DNA from: Pelagihabitans sp963760375
Lineage (GTDB): Bacteria > Bacteroidota > Bacteroidia > Flavobacteriales > Flavobacteriaceae
Assembly: GCA_963760375.1 (NCBI GenBank)
Contig: CAVXCS010000005.1
Span: 1,054,001 to 1,118,000, forward strand
Length of the DNA: 64,000 nucleotides
Reading direction: 5' to 3'
Part shown: positions 8,448 through 16,845 of the stretch, piece after piece
Position numbering within the stretch: position 1 is the first letter of the stretch
Layout of the letters: the number at the start of each line of letters is the position of its first letter
Translations under genes and position numbers: made by a program
The notes under the pieces: generated by a model
What the model was told of the DNA's origin: nothing
Seen by the model: the letters and a program-made list of their open reading frames with translations, nothing else
The model's database searches: none

Positions 8448-9091
8448 CAGATCAATGCGGATAAAAGTTCTTTGTTCAATGTATGGCCGCCTTTAAAAAC
8501 GACCGATTTTGCCTTCCCGTGGAACAGTCGCTTCAGTTTTTCCATTTCCGCATCGCGCCGTTCCCGGGTCAAAAATTCATCGGAATCGCCAACAACGGAG
8601 GTGATTTTTACCTTGGCTTCCATCAGAAAAGCAAAATCTGAAGCTTGGAGCTCTTTGGGAATACCGCCTGCATATAGCACCAAGTGATGGCACTGCAACT
8701 TGCGTTGTGCCACCCATCGCATGGCGATGGAAACCCCCTGCGAGAAGCCCAAAACGATCAACCTGCAGCGATCTGGGATATGTTCTTGCTCCATAACGGC
8801 TTCGAGGTACGCCAGATCGTTCTTGGTCTCTACAACCGTGTTTTCTTTGGTAAGCCAACTGGCACCTACATTTCTATAGTCGTTGTTCAGGTAATATTTG
8901 GAAGGAGCCTGTGGCGCAATAATATAATTTGTAGCTGCCGGCAGGCTGTCAAAATACCTGATGAAGTAACGGCTCAGATAACCAATGCCGTGAAAGACCA
9001 CCCAAACATTTTCGGTTGCCGGGGTAAGGTCATTCAAGGTAGAATACGTATTGACAGTCCGGTAGCTTACCTGATGTTCCGAGTTTTCCAT
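8447..9091 (-). CDS. Alpha/beta-hydrolase, carboxylesterase/phospholipase type
   Basis: A 214-residue cytoplasmic esterase of the small Abhydrolase_2-like group. The oxyanion and nucleophile region reads VWVVFHGIGYLSRYFIRYF and LIVLGFSQGVSIAMRW, with Ser in the GFSQG elbow at about residue 110. The acid residue probably lies in VVGDSDEFLTRE and the catalytic His in FKGGHTLNKE, giving a Ser-Asp-His triad in the expected order. No signal peptide. The stop overlaps the acetyltransferase start by one base. Substrate is unknown; similar proteins hydrolyse short acyl esters or lysophospholipids in vitro. Confidence 0.82.
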   Translation of the reverse strand: MENSEHQVSYRTVNTYSTLNDLTPATENVWVVFHGIGYLSRYFIRYFDSLPAATNYIIAPQAPSKYYLNNDYRNVGASWLTKENTVVETKNDLAYLEAVMEQEHIPDRCRLIVLGFSQGVSIAMRWVAQRKLQCHHLVLYAGGIPKELQASDFAFLMEAKVKITSVVGDSDEFLTRERRDAEMEKLKRLFHGKAKSVVFKGGHTLNKELLSALI

Positions 9092-9239
9092 GGTCGAATG
9101 GCGCCCCTTTTATCAATGATGATTTCGAAGGAAGGTTTGGCAATACCCTTCGATTTCATAAATTCAGATCAATCGGCCCATCCAAAGATAAGTGCTTTAG
9201 TTTTTTAGGGAATGCCTAATTTTACAAAAAAATGAATAC

Positions 9240-9663
9240 ATGAATGAAATTCAGGAAAAAATTCTAGCGGTCTGCAACAATTCTTCCCAAAACACATTGA
9301 TGGAGACCTTGTCGATTGAGTATGTGGAGGTGGGCGAAAATTATTTGGTGGGCAAGATGCCGGTGACTGCGAAGGTACACCAGCCCGATGGGGTACTTCA
9401 TGGCGGGGCCATGGTAGCCTTGGCAGAGAGTGTCGGCAGCATGGCCTCCTATATTTTTTTGGATGCGGCACACCAAAAGATAAGGGGCATAGAAATTGCC
9501 GCCAACCATGTTGCGCAGCGTAAAAGAGGGGGAGGTTTTTGCAAAGGCGATCATTTTACATAGAGGCCGCACCACCCAATTATGGGATATCAAGATAACC
9601 GATTCTGAAAACAACCTCGTTTCGGTCTGCAAACTCACTACCATCTCTTTACCGAAAAAATAA
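9240..9663 (+). pseudogene. menI: Hotdog-fold thioesterase, probable DHNA-CoA hydrolase of menaquinone synthesis, frameshifted
   Basis: The protein of about 140 residues is a PaaI/MenI-type hotdog thioesterase, expected to release 1,4-dihydroxy-2-naphthoate from its CoA ester. Frame one shows PDGVLHGGAMVALAESVGSMA, the HGG and catalytic E/D region on the long central helix. The remainder (SVKEGEVFAKAIILHRGRTT, then WDIKITDSENNLVSVCKLT) lies one base further on. Removing one base in CATGTTGCGCAGCG gives NHVRSVKEGEVF, the expected strand. As read, the frame ends early at 9563. The gene stands at the head of the men locus, 5 to 26 nt before menF. Function is inferred from position plus fold; gene symbol is provisional. 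Confidence 0.7.
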
Positions 9664-9689
9664 AATATTGGAAGCATTTACTGGAAAAA

Positions 9690-10776
9690 TTGGAAGTCCA
9701 ATTGGCCAAACAACTTCCTTTTGTACTGTATCGAAAGCCCAACGAGGATAAAGTGGAAGCTATTTTACAGCACACCGACGCGCTGAATTTCGTGGCCGAT
9801 TATTCCGAAAGCGGTTTTGTGTTCGCTCCTTTTGATGGGAGAGAGTCCCGCTGTTTTGATGCCCGTGGACGAAAAAATAAGCCTAGTTCAACCTTCAAAA
9901 CCTCGGGCAATCCCGATGTCGAAAACCAAACATTATGAACAGGACAGCTATCGGGCAGCCCATATCGCATTGGTCAACAAGGCAAAATCTGCCATAGATG
10001 GTGGGCTGATCGATAAATTGGTGCTTTCCAGATCGCTCAAATTGTCCAACTCGACCCCACCGCTCCGACTCTTTCTGACCTTGATCGAGCGGTATGCCTC
10101 GGCCTTTTGTTACTTATGGTATCATCCAAAAATCGGCATGTGGTTGGGCGCTACGCCCGAGATATTACTACAGTTGCAAAATGACAGGTTCACCACGATG
10201 TCATTGGCAGGGACCCAAATCGCCGTAGGGCGGGAAAAACCGGAATGGGGCAGGAAGGAACTAGAAGAGCAGGCCATGGTCACCGAATATATCAAAAACG
10301 TATTGGTTGATAAAGTGACGGATTTGAAAATCTTTGGTTTGGAATCGGTTCTTGCAGGGAATTTATGGCATTTGAGAACCAAAATCACCGGCCATCTCAA
10401 CAAAGACCTGAAGGAATTGATTCAGGCAATGCATCCAACACCTGCGGTATGTGGCCTGCCCATGGAGGAAGCCAAAAAGTTCATCCTTCAGAACGAAGCC
10501 TATGACCGTACCTACTATACGGGCTATTTGGGGGAACTGAACATGCTGCAGGAAAAAAATAGGGCACCCAAGGGGAAAAATATTGAAAACAGGGCCTACC
10601 GATCGCTCAAGCCGATGACCGCGCTCTATGTGAACCTGCGCTGTATGCAATTGACCTTGAATGAGGCCATCATTTATGTCGGTGGCGGAATTACCAAAGA
10701 TTCGAATCCGGAAATGGAATGGGAGGAAACGGTCAACAAAAGCCTTACCATGCTCAAAGTGCTGTCCGAAGCATAG
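9690..10776 (+). pseudogene. menF: Isochorismate synthase, frameshifted
   Basis: Isochorismate synthase turns chorismate into isochorismate, the first step of menaquinone synthesis. Frame one encodes KQLPFVLYRKP through SGFVFAPFDGRES; from about 9850 the frame shifts by one and continues to 10776 with AVLMPVDEKISLVQP, IDKLVLSRSLKL, WYHPKIGMWLGATPEILLQL, MHPTPAVCGLPMEEAKKFI and IYVGGGITKDSNPE, the chorismate-binding core with its general acid and Mg-binding Glu residues. One surplus C in GAGTCCCGCTG explains the shift; the repaired protein is about 361 residues, a normal short flavobacterial MenF. The true start is uncertain: TTG at 9690, or TTG at 9668 if a second base near 9680 is also surplus. 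Confidence 0.82.
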
Positions 10777-10790
10777 TTTTTTGCCCAAGA

Positions 10791-10822
10791 TTGGGTTGGC
10801 AGCACTTTGCGTCGTATTTTTG
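10791..10822 (+). promoter_or_regulatory. Probable sigma-A promoter of menD
   Basis: TTGG at 10791, a 20-nt spacer, then TATTTTTG at 10815-10822, an exact TAnnTTTG box. It is 5 nt before the chosen menD ATG, so a transcript from here would be nearly leaderless. Confidence 0.45.
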
Positions 10823-10827
10823 CAGCG

Positions 10828-12606
10828 ATGAAGCACTCCAGTATTCCCTCTGCGCAAACCGTCGTTCTGCATTGCAAGGCAAGGGGGATTAAAAATGTGG
10901 TCATATCCCCCGGATCTCGAAATGCCCCTTTGATCATCGGTTTTTCAGAAGATCCCTATTTCAATTGTATGAGTATCGTGGATGAGCGCTGCGCCGCGTT
11001 CTTTGGAATGGGCATGGCCCAATTCTTGCGTGAGCCGGTGGCACTATTGTGTACCTCGGGCAGCGCATTATTGAACTATTATCCAGCCATTGCCGAAGCC
11101 TATTACAGTCAAATCCCATTGGTGGTGATTTCGGCGGATCGGCCTGAATATAAGATCGATGTGGGCGACGGACAGACCATACGTCAGGATCATGTTTTTG
11201 ATCGTCACATTGGTTATTCGGCCAATTTGAAACAAGATCTGGTACATGCGTTGGATAGGATAAAGCAATACAGGCCCAAATGGCTGGAAAATAAGCGCCT
11301 TGCCGATGCACAAAAAGAGGTGCAGCACCACAATGAAGCTGAGTTGAACGCTGCTTTTCACGTACTATCGACCTTAGCATTACCGGTACATATCAACGTG
11401 CCTTTCGAAGAGCCGCTCTATGGTTTAAAAAGTGATACTGAAATTGAACCCAAGGTCACGCCATTGGAAAGTGAAAAAATCGATGGTTCAACGGATTTTG
11501 GTGCCTTTGCCGAGATATGGAATTCCGCCCCCAAAAAAATGGTGCTGGTTGGGGTCAACCCGCCCAATACCACCGATCGGGCCCTAATGGAAAAGCTTGC
11601 CAATGACCCGACGGTATTGGTGTTTACAGAGACGACTTCAAATCTTTACCATCCCGATTTTTTTCCAAGCATCGATAGCATCATTGCTCCTATAGAAAAA
11701 TCGGAATTAAAAGACGAGCTATTTGAAAAACTGCGACCCGATGTTTTGGTCACCTTTGGAGGGATGGTCGTCTCCAAAAAAATAAAGGCCTTTTTGCGTC
11801 AATATGGGCCGAAACACCATTGGCACATCGATCCCTTGCGGGCTTTCGACACTTATTTCTGTTTAACCCATCATTTTAAATGCAGTGCCAATGCATTTTT
11901 TGAAGGTATTTTCCAGTTTACCGCTCCGGGAAAAGGCGATTATTTCCAGTTCTGGAACAGCATTAAAATTGAAGGGGAATCGAAGCGGGACGCTTATTTG
12001 AAACAAATTCCTTTTTCCGACCTGCTGGCATTTCACCACGTCCTGAAAGGCATCCCTGAAAACCGACAATTGCAGCTGGCCAATAGTTCGACCGTGCGCT
12101 ACGCACAACTTTTTAAGTTGCATCCTTCCTTAAGGGTGTTTTCGAATAGGGGTACAAGTGGCATCGATGGCAGTACCTCCACGGCAATAGGGGCCGCATA
12201 TTATTGCAAGGAACCTACCCTGTTGATAACCGGAGATTTAAGTTTTTTTTACGATGGCAATGCCCTATGGAACAAGTACATACGCCCCGACTTCCGCATC
12301 ATCTTGGTCAACAATGGGGGCGGGGGTATTTTCAGGATTTTACCGGGAAAAGAGGATACTGAAAGATTCGAGACATTCTTCGAAACAACGCACGGGTTGG
12401 ACGCATCGCAATTGTGCCAAATGCACGGCCTGGGGTATCAAGTCGTATCTGAGGCAAAGGAATTGGAAAGAACTTTGGACCATTTTTATTCACCTTCCCC
12501 GAAACCACAACTCCTTGAAATTAAAACACCTAGATTAATGAACAATAAAATTTTGCTTGCTTATTTTGATTTTATATCTTCGTTTGCAGTAAACATTAAC
12601 CCTTAA
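10828..12606 (+). CDS. menD: 2-succinyl-5-enolpyruvyl-6-hydroxy-3-cyclohexene-1-carboxylate synthase
   Basis: A 592-residue thiamine-diphosphate enzyme that joins isochorismate and 2-oxoglutarate in menaquinone synthesis. The N-terminal Pyr domain has VVISPGSRNAPLIIGF and IVDERCAAFFGMGMAQ with the ThDP-activating Glu, and the C-terminal PP domain has NRGTSGIDGSTSTAIGAA and LLITGDLSFFYDGNALWN followed by ILVNNGGGGIF, the Mg/ThDP motif. The ATG at 10828 is preferred over a TTG 21 nt upstream. The last residues (ISSFAVNINP) run into the promoter-like region of the DUF2853 gene, but the family core ends at about YFDFIS, so this is an ordinary stop position. Intact, unlike menF before it. Confidence 0.96.
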   Translation: MKHSSIPSAQTVVLHCKARGIKNVVISPGSRNAPLIIGFSEDPYFNCMSIVDERCAAFFGMGMAQFLREPVALLCTSGSALLNYYPAIAEAYYSQIPLVVISADRPEYKIDVGDGQTIRQDHVFDRHIGYSANLKQDLVHALDRIKQYRPKWLENKRLADAQKEVQHHNEAELNAAFHVLSTLALPVHINVPFEEPLYGLKSDTEIEPKVTPLESEKIDGSTDFGAFAEIWNSAPKKMVLVGVNPPNTTDRALMEKLANDPTVLVFTETTSNLYHPDFFPSIDSIIAPIEKSELKDELFEKLRPDVLVTFGGMVVSKKIKAFLRQYGPKHHWHIDPLRAFDTYFCLTHHFKCSANAFFEGIFQFTAPGKGDYFQFWNSIKIEGESKRDAYLKQIPFSDLLAFHHVLKGIPENRQLQLANSSTVRYAQLFKLHPSLRVFSNRGTSGIDGSTSTAIGAAYYCKEPTLLITGDLSFFYDGNALWNKYIRPDFRIILVNNGGGGIFRILPGKEDTERFETFFETTHGLDASQLCQMHGLGYQVVSEAKELERTLDHFYSPSPKPQLLEIKTPRLMNNKILLAYFDFISSFAVNINP

Positions 12607-12619
12607 GACCTTATAAATT

Positions 12620-12961
12620 ATGAGTAAGAGAGACGATTTGATCAAGCAGTATGCTGAAGACATCAAAGCTAAATTTGGAGAGGCCGCTGATATGGCATTG
12701 CTTACCAAAGTTGCGGTTGGCTTGGGCCCCGCCATTTACAATGCAGATTCTTCCAAAGTATCCGGCTCTGATGACAAAGAATTGGAGACCGTAAAGAAAA
12801 ATTATCTCATCAAGAAATTGGGACTAAAAGAGGGTCCTGAATTGATGTCCGCAGTTAAAACCGTGTTGGAAAAATATGGTTCTTCAAATAGAAACAAACA
12901 CAGGGCAGTGGTTTACTACATGCTATGCAAGCACTTCAAAAAAGCTGCCATTTATAAATAA
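12620..12961 (+). CDS. DUF2853 family protein
   Basis: A 113-residue soluble helical protein (MSKRDDLIKQYAEDIKAKFG ... KHRAVVYYMLCKHFKKAAIY). The DUF2853 family is typically found in Bacteroidota and Proteobacteria and has a structure but no established function. In many flavobacteria it sits directly after menD, as here, 13 nt downstream. A possible own promoter overlaps the menD end: TTTG at 12552 and TTCGTTTG at 12579-12586, one mismatch from TAnnTTTG. A strong terminator follows, so expression may be higher than that of the flanking men genes. Confidence 0.85.
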   Translation: MSKRDDLIKQYAEDIKAKFGEAADMALLTKVAVGLGPAIYNADSSKVSGSDDKELETVKKNYLIKKLGLKEGPELMSAVKTVLEKYGSSNRNKHRAVVYYMLCKHFKKAAIYK

Positions 12962-12985
12962 TAAGGGTTAACACTTAATAAAATA

Positions 12986-13017
12986 AAAGGCCATTCAGAA
13001 TTTGAATGGCCTTTTTT
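12986..13017 (+). terminator. Intrinsic terminator after DUF2853
   Basis: A perfect 10-bp stem AAGGCCATTC / GAATGGCCTT with an AGAATTT loop, followed by TTTTTA. It lies about 25 nt after the DUF2853 stop and separates menD-DUF2853 from the next genes. Confidence 0.88.
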
Positions 13018-13139
13018 ATGACCAATAGGTTTTTCGGATCGGGAGGTAGCCAATTTGGCGTTCATCCCATGAAAACGACCAAATGAACTAGTATGGTCAA
13101 TTGTTGTCTTTCCTTTTATTTTAGAATTACATTTGTCAA

Positions 13140-13979
13140 ATGATCGAACTTGGAAATTATAATACCCTTGAAATCGTTAGGGACACCAGCGTGGGGCTTT
13201 TTTTGTCGAGTGATACAGGGGCGGAGATATTGTTGCCCAACAAGTATGTGCCCAAAACATTTGAGATAGGCGGCAAGCTGAACGTCTTCTGTTATTTAGA
13301 CCATGAAGAAAGACCCGTGGCAACTTCCTTAACACCTTTTGTGAGAAGGAATACTTTTGGATTTCTGAAGGTGATCGAGGTGAATCAAATCGGGGCATTT
13401 CTGGATTGGGGCCTGGAGAAACATCTTTTTGTGCCTTTCAGGGAACAACGCGATAAAATGAAGGAAGGGCAATGGTATGTGATCCATTGCTATATGGATG
13501 AGCAATCCTTCCGTCTGGTGGGATCGAACAAGATCGACCGTTTTCTGAGCAACGATAACCTCACGGTAAAGCCCTGGGAAGAGGTAGACCTTATGGTGAC
13601 ACGATTAACCGATTTGGGTTGGGAGGTCATCATCAATGACAAGCATCGGGGATTGGTGTATTCAAATGAAATCTTTAAAAGGATTGCGGTAGGGAACAGA
13701 TTGAAGGGTTACGTAAAAACCATTCGGCCAGATAACAAAATCGACATCAGTCTAGAACCTCTCGGCCAGAATGTTTTGGAGCCTGCGGCCGATAAGATCT
13801 ATCAAACCTTAAAACATCATGGTGGATTTTTGCCATTGCACGATAAATCAGACCCAAAAGAGATCACCAAGCAATTGGAAATGAGTAAGAAAACGTTCAA
13901 AAAAGGGATAGGGACCCTCTATAAGGCCAGGAAGATCGACATTAAAAATGATGGCATATACCTGCTTTCAGAAACATAG
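13140..13979 (+). CDS. S1-domain RNA-binding protein, CvfB family
   Basis: A 279-residue protein with the CvfB layout: three or so S1-like OB domains and a C-terminal winged helix. The first S1 region is NTLEIVRDTSVGLFLSS with ILLPNKYVP, the second is TFGFLKVIEVNQIGAFLDWG with HLFVPFREQ, the third is GLVYSNEIFKRIAVGNRLKG with KIDISLEPLG, and the winged helix spans roughly residues 225-279 (YQTLKHHGGFLPLHDKS, then SKKTFKKGIGTLYKAR). CvfB of Staphylococcus binds RNA and affects virulence gene expression; the role in Bacteroidota is unknown. It holds its usual place in the men locus, after DUF2853, where menB normally follows. Confidence 0.9.
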   Translation: MIELGNYNTLEIVRDTSVGLFLSSDTGAEILLPNKYVPKTFEIGGKLNVFCYLDHEERPVATSLTPFVRRNTFGFLKVIEVNQIGAFLDWGLEKHLFVPFREQRDKMKEGQWYVIHCYMDEQSFRLVGSNKIDRFLSNDNLTVKPWEEVDLMVTRLTDLGWEVIINDKHRGLVYSNEIFKRIAVGNRLKGYVKTIRPDNKIDISLEPLGQNVLEPAADKIYQTLKHHGGFLPLHDKSDPKEITKQLEMSKKTFKKGIGTLYKARKIDIKNDGIYLLSET

Positions 13980-14050
13980 CTAAACCGATGAATATCAAGT
14001 CTATGCTTATTTTTAACAGTGTTTTATCGCAGTTAAACCACGAAAAAACC

Positions 14051-14058
14051 TATTTTTG
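14051..14058 (+). promoter_or_regulatory. TAnnTTTG -7 box upstream of the SPOR-like gene
   Basis: TATTTTTG is an exact match to the Bacteroidota -7 element; no convincing -33 TTG is present. It lies 84 nt before the 14142 start and would serve the SPOR-like gene and menA. Confidence 0.35.
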
Positions 14059-14141
14059 CAACAATTGGACTTATTTTAATTAACATTACCAAGTTTTTGG
14101 TTAACTTTAGCGAGATAACCTTCCCCTAAAACGCACTGCAC

Positions 14142-14741
14142 ATGCCATTTATAGAAGAAAGCGATTTGCTGGAATTGCACAAAGACATCGATAAGGCCCA
14201 GATCATCAATGAACGACTTTTAGATCAGATAAAATTCAAGAACAAGGAATTGAAGCGCAGTAAAATACAGCGTAACGTCTTGGCAGGGGTAACAGGTCTA
14301 TTTCTCATCGGCACCTTGGCAATAACCTCATTTACGGCAGGATTGAGCAGTTCCAATAAATATGAACAACCCAGCAACCTGTTGGTCTCCATTGACAGTT
14401 TGGACGCCATAAAATCGCGTATCGACAATCTGAAGCAGCAAAATGAGGAGCTGAGCTTGGTCAAAGAGTTTTACTTGGCCAAGGAATTCCTACAAAAAGA
14501 AAAGATATATTCGGTACAAGTGAAATCATTTGTCGACAATAACATGACCCTTGCTTCGGAAGCGTTAACGAATACGATGTTCGTTAAAACCAACCCTTTT
14601 TACTCTTATTCCCTTGGAAATTTTGAAACCCTGCAGGAGGCCCAGCGATTTAGAAAACAATTGGTCGATATTGGGTTTAAAGATGCTTTTGTGGCATCCT
14701 ACAAAGACGGCAAGCGCATTCAAATCGAAGATCCTTTTTAG
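14142..14741 (+). CDS. Single-pass membrane protein with coiled coil and SPOR-like domain
   Basis: A 199-residue protein: an N-terminal Lys/Glu-rich cytoplasmic segment predicted to coil (ELHKDIDKAQIINERLLDQI), one membrane span (VLAGVTGLFLIGTLAITSF, about residues 46-65), a second short coiled segment (IKSRIDNLKQQNEELSLVKE), then a C-terminal region with SPOR-like periodicity: YSVQVKSFVD, FYSYSLGNFETLQEAQRFRK, IGFKDAFVASYKDGKRI. SPOR domains bind denuded peptidoglycan glycan strands. It occupies the gap where flavobacteria usually carry menB. Its stop overlaps the menA start (TAGTG). Function inferred from domain pattern only. Confidence 0.65.
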   Translation: MPFIEESDLLELHKDIDKAQIINERLLDQIKFKNKELKRSKIQRNVLAGVTGLFLIGTLAITSFTAGLSSSNKYEQPSNLLVSIDSLDAIKSRIDNLKQQNEELSLVKEFYLAKEFLQKEKIYSVQVKSFVDNNMTLASEALTNTMFVKTNPFYSYSLGNFETLQEAQRFRKQLVDIGFKDAFVASYKDGKRIQIEDPF

Positions 14742-15649
14742 TGTCAAAAACCAAGGCTTGGCTTTCAGCGGCTAGGTTAAGAACCCTTCCCCTTTCCGTA
14801 TCCGGGATCATCACCGGCACGGCAATTGCCAATCTATATGGCAAAAACGATATCCTTATTCTATTTTTGGCCCTTTTCACCACTATTGGCTTTCAAGTAA
14901 CCTCCAATTTTGCCAACGATTATGGCGATGGGGTAAAAGGTACCGACAACGCGGATAGGGTAGGCCCCGCTCGGATGTTGCAAAGTGGACAGCTATCGCG
15001 AACTGAGCTGAAGTCTGGCATCGTGATAAGCATTATGATCAATCTGATATTGATCGTGACCTTGGTATATGTCGCCTTCGGATTTAAGAACATCGGTTTA
15101 CTGCTGTTGTTTTTTTTGCTTGGAATCATCAGTATTTGGGCCTCCATTAAATACACGGTCGGAAAATCGGCCTATGGCTATAAAGGTTTGGGCGACCTCT
15201 TTGTATTTCTTTTTTTTGGTTTATTGGCCGTTTTGGGAAGTATGTTCCTGTACACAAAATTTTTGACCCTGCCCGCCCTTTTGCCTGCAATTGCCATTGG
15301 TGCCTTGAGTACTGCCGTGCTCAACCTGAACAATATGCGCGATTATGCCACGGATAAAAAAGCCGCTAAAAATACCATAGTGGTCTTGATCGGGCCGGGA
15401 CCTGCGAAACGATATCATTATGCGCTTTTGGTTTCTGCCTTTTTTGCCATCCTTATTTTTTTGTTGTTAACGGCAAACCACATGTACCAATATCTACCCT
15501 TGCTTGCTTTTATTCCGATTTTCTTGCATATCAAAAGGGTAGTAAACATCGATCGGCCCGAAGTTTTCGACCCTGAGTTAAAGAAATTGGCCTTGAGTAC
15601 TTTTTTGTTGGCTATTTTGATGTTGATGAGTTATTATAAATTTTCGTAA
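14741..15649 (+). CDS. menA: 1,4-dihydroxy-2-naphthoate polyprenyltransferase
   Basis: A 302-residue integral membrane UbiA-family prenyltransferase that attaches the isoprenoid tail to DHNA, yielding demethylmenaquinone. The first Asp-rich motif is NDYGDGVKGTDNADRVGP, the signature of MenA, and the second is LNNMRDYATDKKAAKNT. About eight hydrophobic spans are visible. The start is GTG at 14741, which shares its G with the preceding TAG stop, so the two genes are translationally coupled. The gene is intact. Product acts in the inner membrane before the UbiE/MenG methyltransferase, which is not in the window. Confidence 0.95.
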   Translation: MSKTKAWLSAARLRTLPLSVSGIITGTAIANLYGKNDILILFLALFTTIGFQVTSNFANDYGDGVKGTDNADRVGPARMLQSGQLSRTELKSGIVISIMINLILIVTLVYVAFGFKNIGLLLLFFLLGIISIWASIKYTVGKSAYGYKGLGDLFVFLFFGLLAVLGSMFLYTKFLTLPALLPAIAIGALSTAVLNLNNMRDYATDKKAAKNTIVVLIGPGPAKRYHYALLVSAFFAILIFLLLTANHMYQYLPLLAFIPIFLHIKRVVNIDRPEVFDPELKKLALSTFLLAILMLMSYYKFS

Positions 15650-15682
15650 TTTTGAGTACGATTCACCAAAACCATATTTACT

Positions 15683-16434
15683 TTGGAACAACCCATTAGA
15701 ATACTTATCGTAGAAGATAACGTGATCATTGCCGACGACATGCAATCAATGCTGGAGGAAATCGGATATGAGATCGTAGACAACGTGATTGTCTACGAAC
15801 AGGCCGAAGAGGTGTTGAAGACACAGGAAGTAGACCTGGTGCTTATCGATATTATCCTTGCTTCGGATAAGACAGGTATCGATTTGGGCAAGCATATTCG
15901 GGAAAATTATAACATCCCATTTATTTTTGTGACCTCAAATTCAGACCGGGCCACTGTGGAGAATGCAAAAACGGTGAAACCCAATGGATATTTGGTGAAG
16001 CCGTTTGAACAACAAGATCTGTACACTTCCATTGAAATAGCACTTTCAAACTTTAGCCTAATGCAAAAACGTCCGGTGGCGATGCCATGGACGAAGAAGA
16101 TATAGCAGTATCCAACTCAGTATTAAAGGATTCCATCTTTGTAAAAAAACAACATCTGTATTATCGGATCCAATTTGGGGATATCCAATTTATCAAAGCA
16201 GACAACGTGTATCTGGAAGTCAATACGGTCGACAAAAAATTCCTGGTAAGATCTCCCTTGAAGGATTACTTGGAAAAGCTGCCCAAGAATAAATTTTACC
16301 GGGCACATAAATCCTATATTGTTAACGTAGACCACATCGACGCGATCAATTCCAAGGATATTTTGATCAACAATACGTTGATTCCTATTTCAAAGGAATT
16401 CAAGGAATTCATTATTTCGGCCATGAACTCTTGA
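15683..16434 (+). CDS. LytTR-type response regulator, split by a frameshift
   Basis: The receiver domain (residues 1-120) reads IRILIVEDNVIIADDMQSML with phospho-acceptor Asp in LVLIDIILA, then FIFVTSNSD and NGYLVKPFEQ. The frame ends at 16105, but a LytTR DNA-binding domain continues from about 16087 in a neighbouring frame: FVKKQHLYYRI, FIKADNVYLEVNT, FYRAHKSYIVNVDHIDAI. One missing base in ACGTCCGGTGGCG, for example a third G, would give one 250-residue protein with the linker RPGGDAMDEED. It is also conceivable that two proteins are made from overlapping genes, but the family is nearly always one chain. TTG start at 15683. Probably partners the kinase that follows. Confidence 0.78.
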
Positions 16435-16845
16435 TATTGTGATTCGTTTGCAAAACGGCAGTGTTGCTTCGGCGCGCTTTTAAACGAATCCGATAAACAT
16501 CGATAAGGGTATTTTTGAAGCGCAAATGGCGTTTTAATTTTTATCGATGACCAAGCCCTCCAATTCCTCGATAGTTGTTTTTTAGACGAATTATCAAAAC
16601 TTCCGTAGTGACTAACCAATAAGACCTGATCGATAAAATGCACTTTTTGTTCGTTCAAAATCGCACTTTCTTCAAATAAGCACTTTTCACCACAGAAATG
16701 GGTCGTTACACAACAATTATAAAATGATTAGGGGCGAATACGATATTTTTGAAACATTTAAACCATACGGCCCGAAAAGGCCGATAATGGCTTTTGGTTA
16801 ATTCGCATGGTTGTGACCGTATTGTCGCAGCGATGACAACGCGAT
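16435..16845. other. 411-nt intergenic region with two inverted repeats and -7 boxes
   Basis: No plausible gene on either strand. Two consecutive hairpin candidates are present: arms GATTCGTTT (16441-16449) and AAACGAATC (16482-16490), then ATCGATAA (16499-16506) and TTATCGAT (16541-16548). Exact TATTTTTG boxes occur at 16510-16517 and 16744-16751; the second could start the histidine kinase message about 90 nt before its ATG. The first hairpin may terminate the regulator transcript although no T-run follows it. Confidence 0.5.

Noticed and set aside
10685..10700. A tRNA T-arm-like GATTCGAATCC within menF
   Set aside because: It lies within a conserved coding region with no acceptor or anticodon stem around it; no CCA end or D-arm partner.
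13177..13398. Minus-strand frame opposite the CvfB-like gene
   Set aside because: Shadow of a strongly conserved coding sequence; no ribosome site, family match or codon pattern.
16314..16658. Minus-strand open frame of 114 codons opposite the LytTR domain
   Set aside because: Most of it is antisense to the conserved LytTR region; no family-like sequence or promoter.
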